NCBI GenBank assembly: GCA_013360405.1
Contig: JABWBR010000016.1
Span: forward strand, 1 to 64,000
Length of the DNA stretch: 64,000 nucleotides
Direction: 5' to 3'
DNA from: Saprospiraceae bacterium
Lineage (GTDB): Bacteria; Bacteroidota; Bacteroidia; Chitinophagales; Saprospiraceae
Part shown: positions 1 to 8,494 of the stretch, in pieces
How the letters are laid out: every line of letters starts with the position of its first letter
Numbering within the stretch: the first letter of the stretch is position 1
Notes under the pieces: model-generated
What the model was told of the DNA's origin: nothing
The model's input: the letters and a program-made list of their open reading frames with translations, nothing else
Database searches by the model: none
Made by a program: the position numbers and the translations under genes

Positions 1-2
1 AG

Positions 3-197
3 CCTCTACCCTGGCGCCAGCCGCGGCTTAGGGTGTGGGATGCCCGCGGACAGGCTGTGCAGCAACAGACACTCGCCCAGGGCGCCATGGAGGCGCAGGC
101 TGACCTCACAGATTTTCCGCCGGGCTTGTACTTGATCGCCTTAGAGGCAGAGGGCCGGGTGTGGCAGACGGAGAAGGTGGTGAGGGTCGAGGAGTAA
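3..197 (+). CDS. C-terminal end of a type IX secreted protein (type A sorting tail), truncated by the window edge
   Basis: An open frame enters from the left edge and ends with TAA at 195-197. The last ~60 residues have the pattern of the type A sorting domain of the Bacteroidota type IX secretion system: LRVWDARGQAV, then a variable strand, then DLTDFPPGLYLIAL and a short terminal strand with VVRVEE. In known proteins this tail is recognised in the periplasm, guides export through the outer membrane and is then cut off. The cargo domain lies outside the window, so the protein's activity cannot be told. It converges with the phosphatase gene that ends at 212, leaving only 14 bp between them. 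Confidence 0.8.
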   Translation, partial: PLPWRQPRLRVWDARGQAVQQQTLAQGAMEAQADLTDFPPGLYLIALEAEGRVWQTEKVVRVEE

Positions 198-211
198 TGA
201 AGAAGAGGAAA

Positions 212-1456
212 CTAATCGATCTTACAAATCAACACCGTAAAATCGTCGGGATAAAGTTGGTCGCCTTTGAAAGCGTCGATTTCTCTGAGCAGCTGCCTTT
301 TGAAATCGGTAGCGGACATGTGGTAGTGGGAGGTGGTAAAGTGTAGTACCTTATCTTCGTCAAAATACTCGCCTTCGGCGTTGAGCAGGTCGGTGAGGCC
401 GTCGGTGTAAATGAGTAGGGTGGCTTCGCCGTCGACGTGGACTTCGCCGACTTCAATCTCCGGCAGGTCTTTGAAAGCGCCGAGGATCGTACACCCGGCC
501 TTGAGCAGGTGTGGTTTCCCCTCTACGACAAGTACGGGTGGGTTGTGGCCGGCGCTGATATAGCGCAGGATGCGTTGGTGGGTATCGTATTCGGCTACAA
601 AAAAAGTAATAAAGCGTTCGCCGCCGGTGATGCGCAGCACGGCGAGGTTGAGATCCTGGATAAAAGTGATCAGGTCGTCGCGTTTGTGGATCAGCGTGTG
701 GAATATGGCCTGGAAGTTGGCCATAAGCAGGGCTGCAGCCAGTCCCTTGCCCGACACGTCGCCCACGCACAGCACAATTTTGCCGTCCTCGAATTCGAGA
801 TAATCGAAATAATCGCCCCCTACGCCCAATTGGGGTTTGTAGATGCTCTCCAGACTGTAGTTATTTTTGTGGGGTAACGCGGTCGGGATGAGCATGCGCT
901 GTATTTCGCTGGCCAGTTCTACTTCGCGTTTGAGGCGCTCCTGTTCGAGTTGGCGCTTGAACAACCTTTTATTTTCGATAGCTACCGCAATGACATTCGT
1001 AATCGTGGTGATAAACTGCACCTTGCTGTACATATCGTCGTCGTCGGAGAACCCGCCGATGAATACGTAGGCGATGGGTTGTTCTTTATGCCGCACGGGA
1101 ATCACCAGGTCGAAAGCGCCGATGAGGGGGTGGTCGCTGTCGTCGAGGTTTTTCATGCGCGTGATCTCCTTGAGCAGTTCGCTTACGTCGGTGGTGAGTT
1201 GTTGCGGTGTGAGGCCGATCGCCGCTACGTTTTCCCAGGCGTCCTCGGTTTTGATATACAACACCATCTTTTTTACCCCGATTTCCCAACCGAGAAAAGA
1301 TTCGAACATGCGGTACAGCCCTTCCGCAGAGATATTGCTATTGATGGCCTGAGTGATATTCAATAGCTGGTTGACCTGAAGCTGCTTGAGATGCAATTCG
1401 CGCTCCAGAGCTTCCATGTCTGAAATTTTTTTCTTTATTTTTGATAATCCTGGCAT
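212..1456 (-). CDS. GAF domain / PP2C-family (SpoIIE-type) serine phosphatase
   Basis: 414 residues. A short coiled-coil (about 8-35) leads into a GAF-like sensor domain (about 40-175), a second linker helix (170-195) and a C-terminal SpoIIE/RsbU-type PP2C domain. The metal-binding motifs are intact: GGDYFDY at 213-219, GDVSGKG at 232-238, YTDGLTD near 350 and DDFTVL near 403. Such proteins dephosphorylate anti-sigma-factor antagonists in partner-switching cascades, or act in two-component-like signalling. No cognate STAS/kinase pair is visible nearby, so the target is unknown. There is no signal peptide or membrane segment, so it is cytoplasmic. A perfect dyad, TGGGAA-T-TTCCCA, sits at 1465-1477, a few bases upstream of the start codon. 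Confidence 0.9.
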   Translation of the reverse strand: MPGLSKIKKKISDMEALERELHLKQLQVNQLLNITQAINSNISAEGLYRMFESFLGWEIGVKKMVLYIKTEDAWENVAAIGLTPQQLTTDVSELLKEITRMKNLDDSDHPLIGAFDLVIPVRHKEQPIAYVFIGGFSDDDDMYSKVQFITTITNVIAVAIENKRLFKRQLEQERLKREVELASEIQRMLIPTALPHKNNYSLESIYKPQLGVGGDYFDYLEFEDGKIVLCVGDVSGKGLAAALLMANFQAIFHTLIHKRDDLITFIQDLNLAVLRITGGERFITFFVAEYDTHQRILRYISAGHNPPVLVVEGKPHLLKAGCTILGAFKDLPEIEVGEVHVDGEATLLIYTDGLTDLLNAEGEYFDEDKVLHFTTSHYHMSATDFKRQLLREIDAFKGDQLYPDDFTVLICKID

Positions 1457-1554
1457 AAGCTATTTGGGAATTTCCCACACCTAAAGGTACAAAAAAAGCT
1501 ATGTTTGCTGAGGAGATGCATCAATTTAGATAACAAACGACATTTCCACCGCCA

Positions 1555-2541
1555 ATGCTAAATTATTATCGACGATGGCGCGCGATGTGGAACCCCGATA
1601 TGTACCACGGCTGGGGAAAGACGCGCCGCTATTTCGAAGGCTGGTACGTAAAAGTGGTCGATGCCCGCGAAAAACATGCCCTGGCGATCATCCCAGGTAT
1701 GGCCTACGAAGCCGACGGCGCTTCGCACGCGTTTATCCAGGTACTCGACGGCGTGCGCTGTACGTCGAAGTATATCGAGTTTGAAACCACTGATTTTCAG
1801 CCTTCGCCGCATGATTTTGCCCTTGCGCTGGGACAAAACTTTTTTTCGGCAACCCGGCTGCGGCTGGCCTTACCGGGCCTGTCGGGCGAACTCCATTTTT
1901 CGGGGCTTGAGCCCTGGCCCAAGATGCTGGGCGCGCCGGGCATCATGGGCTGGTATTCGTTTGTGCCTTTTATGGAATGTTACCACGGTATTGTCAGCCT
2001 CGATCATCAGATCAGCGGCTCGCTCCAGGTGCTGGGGGAAGAGGTGGATTTCTCAGGCGGCAAGGGTTATATGGAAAAAGACTGGGGGCAGTCGTTCCCA
2101 CACTCCTGGATTTGGATGCAAACCAACCACTTTGACGCCGAAGGACAGGTATCGCTTACGGCGTCGGTGGCCAAAATCCCCTGGCTGGGCAGCCATTTTA
2201 TCGGCTATATCGTGGGATTCCTCTACGGTGGCAGGCTTTACCGCTTTGCCACTTATACCGGCGCCAGTATGTTGGCCGCTATCCAGGGGCAGGAGGTGCA
2301 GCTGGCCTTCAGAGACCGGCGATACCGCATAGTAATTACTGCCCACAAAGCCGAAGGCGGCGAATTGATTTCTCCTATTTTGGGGGAAATGCGGGGCAAG
2401 GTGGTCGAAAGTATGCAGTCTACTGTCCACGTCGAATTTTACGATAAAAACCAACTCCTCTTCTCCGGCACAGGCCGCAACGCCGGACTGGAAGTGGCCG
2501 GCCCGGTGCAGGAATCGCTGACTCAGAAATGGCGGAGATGA
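1555..2541 (+). CDS. tocopherol cyclase-like protein
   Basis: 328 residues starting at ATG 1555. The N-terminal WNPDMYHGWGKTRRYFEGWY stretch, the central GWYSFVPFMECYHGIVSLDH and the MEKDWGQSFPHSWIWMQ block resemble the plant and cyanobacterial tocopherol cyclase family (VTE1/SlrD-like). That family folds as paired beta-barrels and closes the chromanol ring of tocopherol. Bacteroidota are not known for tocopherol synthesis and no other pathway gene is visible, so the bacterial substrate is unknown: family assignment is fairly secure, reaction is not. No signal peptide is seen. A 100-bp AT-rich repeat stretch separates it from the epimerase gene on the same strand. Confidence 0.8.
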   Translation: MLNYYRRWRAMWNPDMYHGWGKTRRYFEGWYVKVVDAREKHALAIIPGMAYEADGASHAFIQVLDGVRCTSKYIEFETTDFQPSPHDFALALGQNFFSATRLRLALPGLSGELHFSGLEPWPKMLGAPGIMGWYSFVPFMECYHGIVSLDHQISGSLQVLGEEVDFSGGKGYMEKDWGQSFPHSWIWMQTNHFDAEGQVSLTASVAKIPWLGSHFIGYIVGFLYGGRLYRFATYTGASMLAAIQGQEVQLAFRDRRYRIVITAHKAEGGELISPILGEMRGKVVESMQSTVHVEFYDKNQLLFSGTGRNAGLEVAGPVQESLTQKWRR

Positions 2542-2645
2542 AAAATGTTTAATTTTTGATGTTTAATGTTTGATTTTTAATTATTTATAAATTTAAAAAA
2601 TAATTCAACATTCAACATTAAACATTCAACATCACTCAAAGCGAA
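2542..2645. repeat. TGTTTGAT / ATTCAACA intergenic repeat
   Basis: The gap holds two facing sets of short repeats. After the tocopherol cyclase stop come copies of TGTTTAAT/TGTTTGAT, and before the epimerase start comes ATTCAACATTCAACATTAAACATTCAACAT. The two halves are roughly complementary and can fold into a long AT-rich stem. The same family occurs at 8391-8494 and near 44690. It may serve as a terminator or be a neutral simple repeat. Confidence 0.75.
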
Positions 2646-2650
2646 ATTCA

Positions 2651-3691
2651 ATGACACTAACCTTCCATCCATTCGACTTGTACCTGCGGCATGCCTTTAC
2701 CATTTCGCGGGAATCGCGGACTGTGCAGCGCACGTTGATCGTAGAATTGAGCGACGGCGTGCACTCGGGCTACGGCGAAGCAACTGCCAATCCGCATTAT
2801 TACGGCGTATCTATTGAGGGAATGGTAGAAGTGCTCACGCAATTGAAGCCTGTAATAGAATCGGCTGTAATCGAAACGCCGGAGGCTTTCTGGGCGCAGA
2901 TGGAGCCGCATTTGCGCGAACATCCTTTTGCCTTGTGCGCCCTTGATGTGGCCGTCAACGACCTCTTTGCCCGGCAGCGGGGGTTGCCGCTTTATAAATA
3001 CTGGGGATTGAACCTGGATCATCTTCCGATGAGCAACTACACCATCGGCATCGCATCTATTGAAGAAATGGCAGCCAAAATGGAAGAACAGCCCTGGCCT
3101 TTATACAAAATCAAACTGGGGACCGCCAACGACCTGGAGATCATCCGCGAACTGCGCAGCCATACCGACGCCGTCTTCAGGGTAGACGCCAATTGCGCCT
3201 GGACGCCGGAGCAGACCATTGCCTTCGCCCCCGAGCTCAAAGCCCTGGGCGTCGAATTCATTGAGCAACCACTCAAAGCTGAAGATTGGGAAGGCATGCG
3301 CGAGGTGTACGCCCATAGCGCACTAACCGTCATAGCCGACGAGAGCTGCCGCGTAGAAACCGACGTAGACCGCTGCCAGGGGTATTTTCACGGCATCAAT
3401 ATCAAGCTGATGAAATGCGGGGGGCTCACGCCCGCCCGGCGCATGATAACCCGTGCGCGGCAGCTTGGCTTAAAGGTAATGGTGGGTTGTATGACCGAAT
3501 CTTCCGTCGGCATTTCAGCTATCGCCCAGTTGCTGCCCCTGCTCGATTATGTAGATATGGACGGCGCCATTTTGCTGCGCGAAGATATTGCCACAGGTGT
3601 TTGCCTGTCGGATGGCAAGGCGCATTTCCCCGATTTACCGGGTACGGGTGTCGTATTGTTGGGTGACAATCGAAAACCTGAGGGCGTTTAG
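2651..3691 (+). CDS. dipeptide epimerase of the enolase superfamily (L-Ala-D/L-Glu epimerase-like)
   Basis: 346 residues, typical length. The muconate-lactonising/enolase-superfamily barrel is recognisable with all expected catalytic residues: K153-I-K155 at the end of strand 2, metal ligands D179 (RVDAN), E205 (EFIEQP) and D230 (IADES), and the second acid/base lysine K255 (NIKLMK). The epimerase subgroup pattern (two lysines on opposite sides of the active site) fits interconversion of L-Ala-D-Glu and L-Ala-L-Glu during murein peptide recycling. Substrate preference within this superfamily cannot be read from sequence alone. It is cytoplasmic, with no signal peptide, and stands alone rather than next to a peptide transporter or MpaA-like peptidase. 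Confidence 0.85.
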   Translation: MTLTFHPFDLYLRHAFTISRESRTVQRTLIVELSDGVHSGYGEATANPHYYGVSIEGMVEVLTQLKPVIESAVIETPEAFWAQMEPHLREHPFALCALDVAVNDLFARQRGLPLYKYWGLNLDHLPMSNYTIGIASIEEMAAKMEEQPWPLYKIKLGTANDLEIIRELRSHTDAVFRVDANCAWTPEQTIAFAPELKALGVEFIEQPLKAEDWEGMREVYAHSALTVIADESCRVETDVDRCQGYFHGINIKLMKCGGLTPARRMITRARQLGLKVMVGCMTESSVGISAIAQLLPLLDYVDMDGAILLREDIATGVCLSDGKAHFPDLPGTGVVLLGDNRKPEGV

Positions 3692-3847
3692 GTTCATGAA
3701 AAATGGATAAAAGTTTTCCTTTTGTAAAATATTAGCAAACCTATTGTTTGTTTAACGAATGAGCGCTAAAGTTTAAACAAGATTGACGGACTAGGGTTAG
3801 AAAGAGCGAATTCCAATTGATTTCTTAACCCTAATCCCTGTGTAGGT

Positions 3848-5464
3848 ATGAAAATGAGAGCGCTATCTCTTCTAATGTTTTTACTTGCGGTTCTTACCGC
3901 CGGCGCCCAAAATGCACGGGTACAAATCATCCACAACAGCCCTGAACCGGTGGTGGATGTGTACCTCGACGGCGCCATATTGCTCAATGATTTTGCTTTT
4001 CGCACGGCAACGCCATATGTAGACGTCCCCGCAGACGTACAAGTGGAGGTGGCCGTTGCACCGGGCAATAGCATAGATGTGTCGGATGCTATCGCGACCT
4101 TTCCTGTGACATTCGAAAGCGGAAAAACTTACACCGTAATGGCTGCCGGAATTGTGGGCAACCAATTTGATCGTCCCTTCACGCTGTTCATTGACGATAA
4201 CGCCCAGGAAACAGCTGCTGACGGTGTTGTCGGCGTAAGTGTCATCCACGGTTCGCCCGATGCCCCGCCTGTTGACGTCTATGAGCGTTTTGCCGGTCTG
4301 CTGTTGAGCAACCTCAATTACGGCGAGTTCACCCCTTATTTAGAGCTCCCGGGAGGCGATTATTATCTCGATGTGCTTCCGGCAGGTCAGGAAGACCCGA
4401 TAGTAGGCACCTATCTGGCAGGATTGTTTGGCTTGGAAGGTACGGCGCTGCGGGTTTTTGCCAGCGGATTTTTGATCGACAATCCTGGTTTGGGGCTTTA
4501 TGCAGCCTTGCCGGATGGGACGGTCATTGAACTGCCCGAGACGCGATTTGCTGAGGTACAGTTGATTCACAACAGCCCCGAAGGCGCTGTAGACCTTTAC
4601 GTCGATGACGATTTGGGGATTGATAACTTTGAATTCCGTTCGGCCACTCCGTTTGAAATCGCAGAAGCGGGCATTTTATATACGATAGGCGTGGCGCCTG
4701 CCGACAGTGAAGGCCCGGAAGACATCCTGGTGGAATTTCCTGTCAGCTTCCAAAATGGCAAAATCTACACGGTCATTGCAGGTGGGTTACTCGACAGTCC
4801 TACTACGCCTTTCACGTTATTTGTGAACGATGAAGCACGTACGCGTGCGGAATCGGGCAGCGGTGTCGATATCACACTATTCCATGGTTCACCCGATGCC
4901 CCTGCGGTTGATGTACAGGTTTCTGCCGGCCCGGTATTGTTTGACAATATTGCATACGGCACTTTTTCCGATTACATAAATGTGCCTGCCAGCTCCTACG
5001 TATTAGAATTAACGCCTGCCGACGACAACAGCACGGTATTGATCAGCTACCTGGCCGATATCAGCTCGCTCGACGGGCAGGCTGCTACGGTATTTGCTTC
5101 CGGCTTCCTTGGCGGTACACCGGGCTTCGAAACCTGGGTAGCGCTTAGCGATGGTGTTACCTTCCCCTTGCCGGTATTTGTAAGTACGAGCCAACAAAAT
5201 TTGCCGGTAGAATCGTTGGCTATATGGCCTAATCCTGCGGTGAGCGAATTGTCAATGCAATTCAGCATGCGGGAGGCAACTGCTATTACATACAGGGTCA
5301 GGGATCTTTCCGGCAGGATGCTGCTGTCGGGCGACCTGGGCCGGATAGACATCGGCGAGCGCCTGGAGCGCCTCGATGTCAACGCACTCTCTTCGGGCAT
5401 GTACTTGCTGGAGGTAATCTCCGAGCAAGGCATATTGACTACCAAATTTATGGTACAAAAATAG
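3848..5464 (+). CDS. secreted DUF4397 repeat protein with type A sorting tail
   Basis: 538 residues. A signal peptide (residues 1-21, cut after AGAQ) is followed by four beta-rich repeats of about 100 residues. They occur as two alternating pairs: IIHNSPEPVVDVYLDG near 27, VIHGSPDAPPVDVY near 136, LIHNSPEGAVDLYVDD near 238 and LFHGSPDAPAVDVQ near 342. This is the DUF4397 family, a beta-sandwich found in surface and secreted proteins, with unknown ligand. The last ~80 residues (from IWPNPAVSELSM) form a type A sorting domain ending in KFMVQK, so the product should be exported by the type IX system and anchored or released. A strong hairpin terminator follows at 5488. Function beyond surface localisation is unknown. 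Confidence 0.87.
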   Translation: MKMRALSLLMFLLAVLTAGAQNARVQIIHNSPEPVVDVYLDGAILLNDFAFRTATPYVDVPADVQVEVAVAPGNSIDVSDAIATFPVTFESGKTYTVMAAGIVGNQFDRPFTLFIDDNAQETAADGVVGVSVIHGSPDAPPVDVYERFAGLLLSNLNYGEFTPYLELPGGDYYLDVLPAGQEDPIVGTYLAGLFGLEGTALRVFASGFLIDNPGLGLYAALPDGTVIELPETRFAEVQLIHNSPEGAVDLYVDDDLGIDNFEFRSATPFEIAEAGILYTIGVAPADSEGPEDILVEFPVSFQNGKIYTVIAGGLLDSPTTPFTLFVNDEARTRAESGSGVDITLFHGSPDAPAVDVQVSAGPVLFDNIAYGTFSDYINVPASSYVLELTPADDNSTVLISYLADISSLDGQAATVFASGFLGGTPGFETWVALSDGVTFPLPVFVSTSQQNLPVESLAIWPNPAVSELSMQFSMREATAITYRVRDLSGRMLLSGDLGRIDIGERLERLDVNALSSGMYLLEVISEQGILTTKFMVQK

Positions 5465-5487
5465 AATTAGCAGTTCTAGATTAGCGG

Positions 5488-5526
5488 AGGGCGTCTCACT
5501 CTATCGGGTGGGATGCCCTTTTTATT
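5488..5526 (+). terminator. rho-independent terminator after the DUF4397 gene
   Basis: A 12-base stem (5488-5499 with 5508-5519, two G-T wobbles) encloses an 8-base loop and is followed directly by a T-rich run. It lies 24 bases after the stop codon. Confidence 0.8.
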
Positions 5527-5612
5527 TCGTTGGGATAGCGTTTACCGCTATCCTTATTGGAATTTTAATAAAAAAATGATAAATTTGAGAGCAATAGTTA
5601 AAGGCCGTCACC

Positions 5613-5924
5613 ATGCTTACACTGTCGAGGCACATCCAATCGTGGCTATTCATAGCATGCATGCTGTTTCAGGGCGTGGCTTTTCCGTTGTTGAACGACA
5701 GATTCATCCCGCTGATGGTATTTGTAGTTGAAACGGAGCATGACCATGAAAGTGGTGGCAGTAAAGAAGCAAAAGCAGAATTTGATAAAATATTTACCAA
5801 AGGCCGGGCATTCCGGCTGGAAGAATTAGCCTCTTCCGGCCGGCTAATAATTGACCGTCAGGTCTTTTGGTCAACACAATTTTTTCTTCCCGTCGTCACG
5901 CCTCCTCCCAAAGTATTTTCCTAA
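5613..5924 (+). CDS. small hypothetical protein with N-terminal membrane/signal segment
   Basis: 103 residues, not recognised. The N-terminus (SWLFIACMLFQGVAFPLL) looks like an uncleaved signal anchor or a membrane segment. The middle is charged (ETEHDHESGGSKEAKAEFDKIFTKG), and the C-terminus is hydrophobic and proline-rich (FFLPVVTPPPKVFS). It lies between a terminator and the SulP gene, on the same strand as both neighbours. The frame is the only long one in this stretch, but its codon use gives no strong support, so it could be a real small membrane protein or a chance frame. Confidence 0.5.
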   Translation: MLTLSRHIQSWLFIACMLFQGVAFPLLNDRFIPLMVFVVETEHDHESGGSKEAKAEFDKIFTKGRAFRLEELASSGRLIIDRQVFWSTQFFLPVVTPPPKVFS

Positions 5925-6054
5925 TCCTATTTTCTCAGATCCCCATTAATCATTGCCGATAAGCAAGCCGGAACGGGTGCAGCCTTGCCTCTATTTTTTG
6001 GATTGCGTCTTACGTTACCGGTGAAACATTATCGGACTCAATTGACTCAGAGCC

Positions 6055-7692
6055 ATGTTAAAAATAAAATCGGGAGACCTCTTCGGAGGGCTCACTGCGG
6101 GTATTGTGGCATTGCCATTAGCCCTGGCATTCGGCGTACAATCGGGATTAGGGGCTGCTTACGGGCTATATGGGGCTATTTTCCTTGGTTTTTTTGCCGC
6201 GTTATTAGGCGGAACGCCCTCACAGATTAGCGGGCCTACAGGGCCTATGACCGTAGTAACAGCGGCATTGTTAGCCCAACTCCTGGCCAACGGCGCCACC
6301 TTTGAAGATAAAGCCGGCGCAATTGTACTTACCTTTTTCCTTGCAGGCATACTTCAGATTCTCATGGGGTTGCTCAAACTGGGCAGCCTGATCAAGTACA
6401 TCCCCTACCCCGTCATTTCGGGATTTATGTCGGGTATTGGGGTCATTATCATACTGTTGCAGATATACCCCGCATTCGGGCTTTCTTCGCCTTCTTCTAC
6501 GATTGGCTTTTTTGAAAATATCGGCACGTTATTGACTTCCGCCAATCTCGCTGCTGTCGGCCTGTCGGCCTTTACGATTCTCATTATCTATTTGTTTCCA
6601 CGACTGACCAAAAAAGTGCCTTCTGTGCTGGTGGCCTTGCTGGCGGGCACCTTGCTTTCGCTCGTCATGAGCGACTTACCCCGCATCGGCCATATTCCCA
6701 AGGGGTTTCCGGCTTTTCTCGGTTCCGGCATTTTCTCCATTGAACCCAGCGCACTTTGGATTATCCTTGAGATGGCTGCCACGCTTGCCGCGCTCGGCGC
6801 TGTAGACTCTTTGCTCACCTCGGTAGTTGCCGACAACGTGACCAAGACCAAACACAGCAGCAATAAGGAATTGATCGGGCAAGGCATCGGTAATGCCGTA
6901 GGCGGCTTATTTGGCGCCATTCCAGGCGCCGGAGCTACGATGCGTACCCTTGTAAACATCAGGGCGGGCGGAATCACCCGCTTGTCGGGCATTATCCATG
7001 CATTGGTGCTGCTCGCCATTCTGCTTGGCCTGGGCCAATTTGCCGAATTCATACCCAAAGCCGTACTGGCAGGCATTCTTATTACCGTAGGCATTGGCAT
7101 ACTCGACTACAAAGGCATAGCGCACATCCAAAAAGTGCCGCGCAGCGACGCTATTATCATGATGGCTGTCCTGCTTCTCACAGTATTTGTCGATCTGCTC
7201 ATTGCCGTTGGCATCGGTATGTTGCTGGCGTCTATTTTATTTATGAAAAAAATGAGCGACCTGGCCGAAGAAAGCGCCCGGATAGACTCCATAGAAAGCC
7301 TGCAAAAAGCGCTGCCCTGGGACGACGAAAACCTGCCGCCCGATGTGGCCGGCCATGTCATGGTAGAACACCTGGAAGGGCCGCTGTTTTTTGGCTTCTC
7401 CAACCGTTTTCAAAACCTGTCTAACGGCATGGCGGCCGGCAAATACCTGATCATTCGCATGGAAAGAGTACCCTATATCGATCAAAGCGGACTTTACGCG
7501 CTCGAAGAAGTCATCCTCGACATGGAGCGCCGTCATATCGACGTATTGATTACAGGATTACAAACCCAGCCGCGCGACAGATTGGAAAGGGTAAAAATTA
7601 TTCCCGATCTGGTTGAAAAAAAACACCTCTTTCAACAGTTCTCCGATTGTATTAACTGGCTGAAAATTAATTTTCAACATCAAATAGCCTGA
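6055..7692 (+). CDS. SulP-family inorganic anion transporter with C-terminal STAS domain
   Basis: 545 residues. The N-terminal ~400 residues carry about a dozen hydrophobic segments with SulP signatures: GLTAGIVALPLALAFGVQSG, the substrate-loop region GPTGPMTVV and the conserved GNAVGGLFGAIPGAGA. The C-terminal ~120 residues form a cytoplasmic STAS domain (MVEHLEGPLFFGFSNRF through YIDQSGLYALEEVI). SulP proteins carry bicarbonate, sulfate or other anions across the inner membrane. The carbonic anhydrase gene starts 33 bp downstream in the same direction, which favours bicarbonate (BicA-like) as substrate. That is inference from context, not proof. Confidence 0.92.
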   Translation: MLKIKSGDLFGGLTAGIVALPLALAFGVQSGLGAAYGLYGAIFLGFFAALLGGTPSQISGPTGPMTVVTAALLAQLLANGATFEDKAGAIVLTFFLAGILQILMGLLKLGSLIKYIPYPVISGFMSGIGVIIILLQIYPAFGLSSPSSTIGFFENIGTLLTSANLAAVGLSAFTILIIYLFPRLTKKVPSVLVALLAGTLLSLVMSDLPRIGHIPKGFPAFLGSGIFSIEPSALWIILEMAATLAALGAVDSLLTSVVADNVTKTKHSSNKELIGQGIGNAVGGLFGAIPGAGATMRTLVNIRAGGITRLSGIIHALVLLAILLGLGQFAEFIPKAVLAGILITVGIGILDYKGIAHIQKVPRSDAIIMMAVLLLTVFVDLLIAVGIGMLLASILFMKKMSDLAEESARIDSIESLQKALPWDDENLPPDVAGHVMVEHLEGPLFFGFSNRFQNLSNGMAAGKYLIIRMERVPYIDQSGLYALEEVILDMERRHIDVLITGLQTQPRDRLERVKIIPDLVEKKHLFQQFSDCINWLKINFQHQIA

Positions 7693-7724
7693 TTACTTCC
7701 GGGCTATATAAAAAGATAAGCGAC

Positions 7725-8390
7725 ATGGATAATTACTATTTTTCTTTACTTGATAATAATGTAAAAGTCACTGCCAGGCAGTTGGCTGAAGACCCTGATT
7801 ATTTTGTCAATCTGGCCAAAGGACAAAAGCCGAAAGTCCTCTGGATAGGTTGCGCCGATAGCCGCCTGCCTGCCAACGAAATTACAGGTACGCGCCAGGG
7901 CGAAATATTCGTACACCGCAATATTGCCAATATGGTAGTGCATAGCGATATGAATATGCTCAGCGTGCTCGACTATGCCGTCAACGTACTCAAAGTCGAT
8001 CATATCATCGTGTGCGGGCACTATGGCTGCGGGGGTATAGCAGCTGCTATGAGTAATAAGCAATTCGGCCTCATTGATAACTGGCTTCGCCATATCAAGG
8101 ACGTATACCGCCTTTACAAAGAAGAACTCGACGATATTGAAGACGAGGAGGCCCGGCTATGCCGCTTTGTGGAGGTGAACGTGATCGAGCAGGTTTTCGA
8201 TGTGTGCAAAACCTCTATTGTACAAAATGCATGGAAGGAGCGAAAGGGACCCTATGTGCACGGCTGGGTTTACGATATCGGCACCGGCCTGATTAAAGAC
8301 CTGGAGGCCACGGTCCGCTTAGACAGCGACCTGACTCAGATTTTTCACTTCCAGAATTTGTTGATCTCTACGACGGGCACGTTGGAATGA
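7725..8390 (+). CDS. can: beta-class carbonic anhydrase
   Basis: 221 residues, normal size for the plant/E. coli Can type. Zinc ligands are visible as C43 and D45 (GCADSR, with R47 forming the usual Asp-Arg dyad), H99 and C102 (CGHYGCGG). The enzyme interconverts CO2 and bicarbonate in the cytoplasm. It lies 33 bp behind the SulP gene and probably shares its transcript, so the pair may supply or remove bicarbonate for carboxylation and pH balance. The stop codon is followed at once by the TGTTGAAT/CAACATTC repeat. Confidence 0.95.
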   Translation: MDNYYFSLLDNNVKVTARQLAEDPDYFVNLAKGQKPKVLWIGCADSRLPANEITGTRQGEIFVHRNIANMVVHSDMNMLSVLDYAVNVLKVDHIIVCGHYGCGGIAAAMSNKQFGLIDNWLRHIKDVYRLYKEELDDIEDEEARLCRFVEVNVIEQVFDVCKTSIVQNAWKERKGPYVHGWVYDIGTGLIKDLEATVRLDSDLTQIFHFQNLLISTTGTLE

Positions 8391-8494
8391 TGGTTGATGT
8401 TGAATGTTTGATGTTTAATTATTTATATGTTATAAAAATCATTCATTCAACATCCAACATCCAACATTCAACATTCAACATTCAACATTCAACA
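8391..8494. repeat. TGTTGAAT / ATTCAACA intergenic repeat between convergent genes
   Basis: Reading from the carbonic anhydrase stop, the sequence runs TGATGTTGAATGTTTGATG. Reading from the stop of the opposite gene, it runs through about six copies of the octamer TGTTGAAT or TGTTGGAT. The two sets are complementary across an AT-rich centre, so a long hairpin can form on either transcript. Same family as 2542-2645. Confidence 0.8.

Noticed and set aside
5513-5731. 72-residue frame after the DUF4397 gene
   Set aside because: It begins inside the terminator hairpin and overlaps the better frame at 5613.
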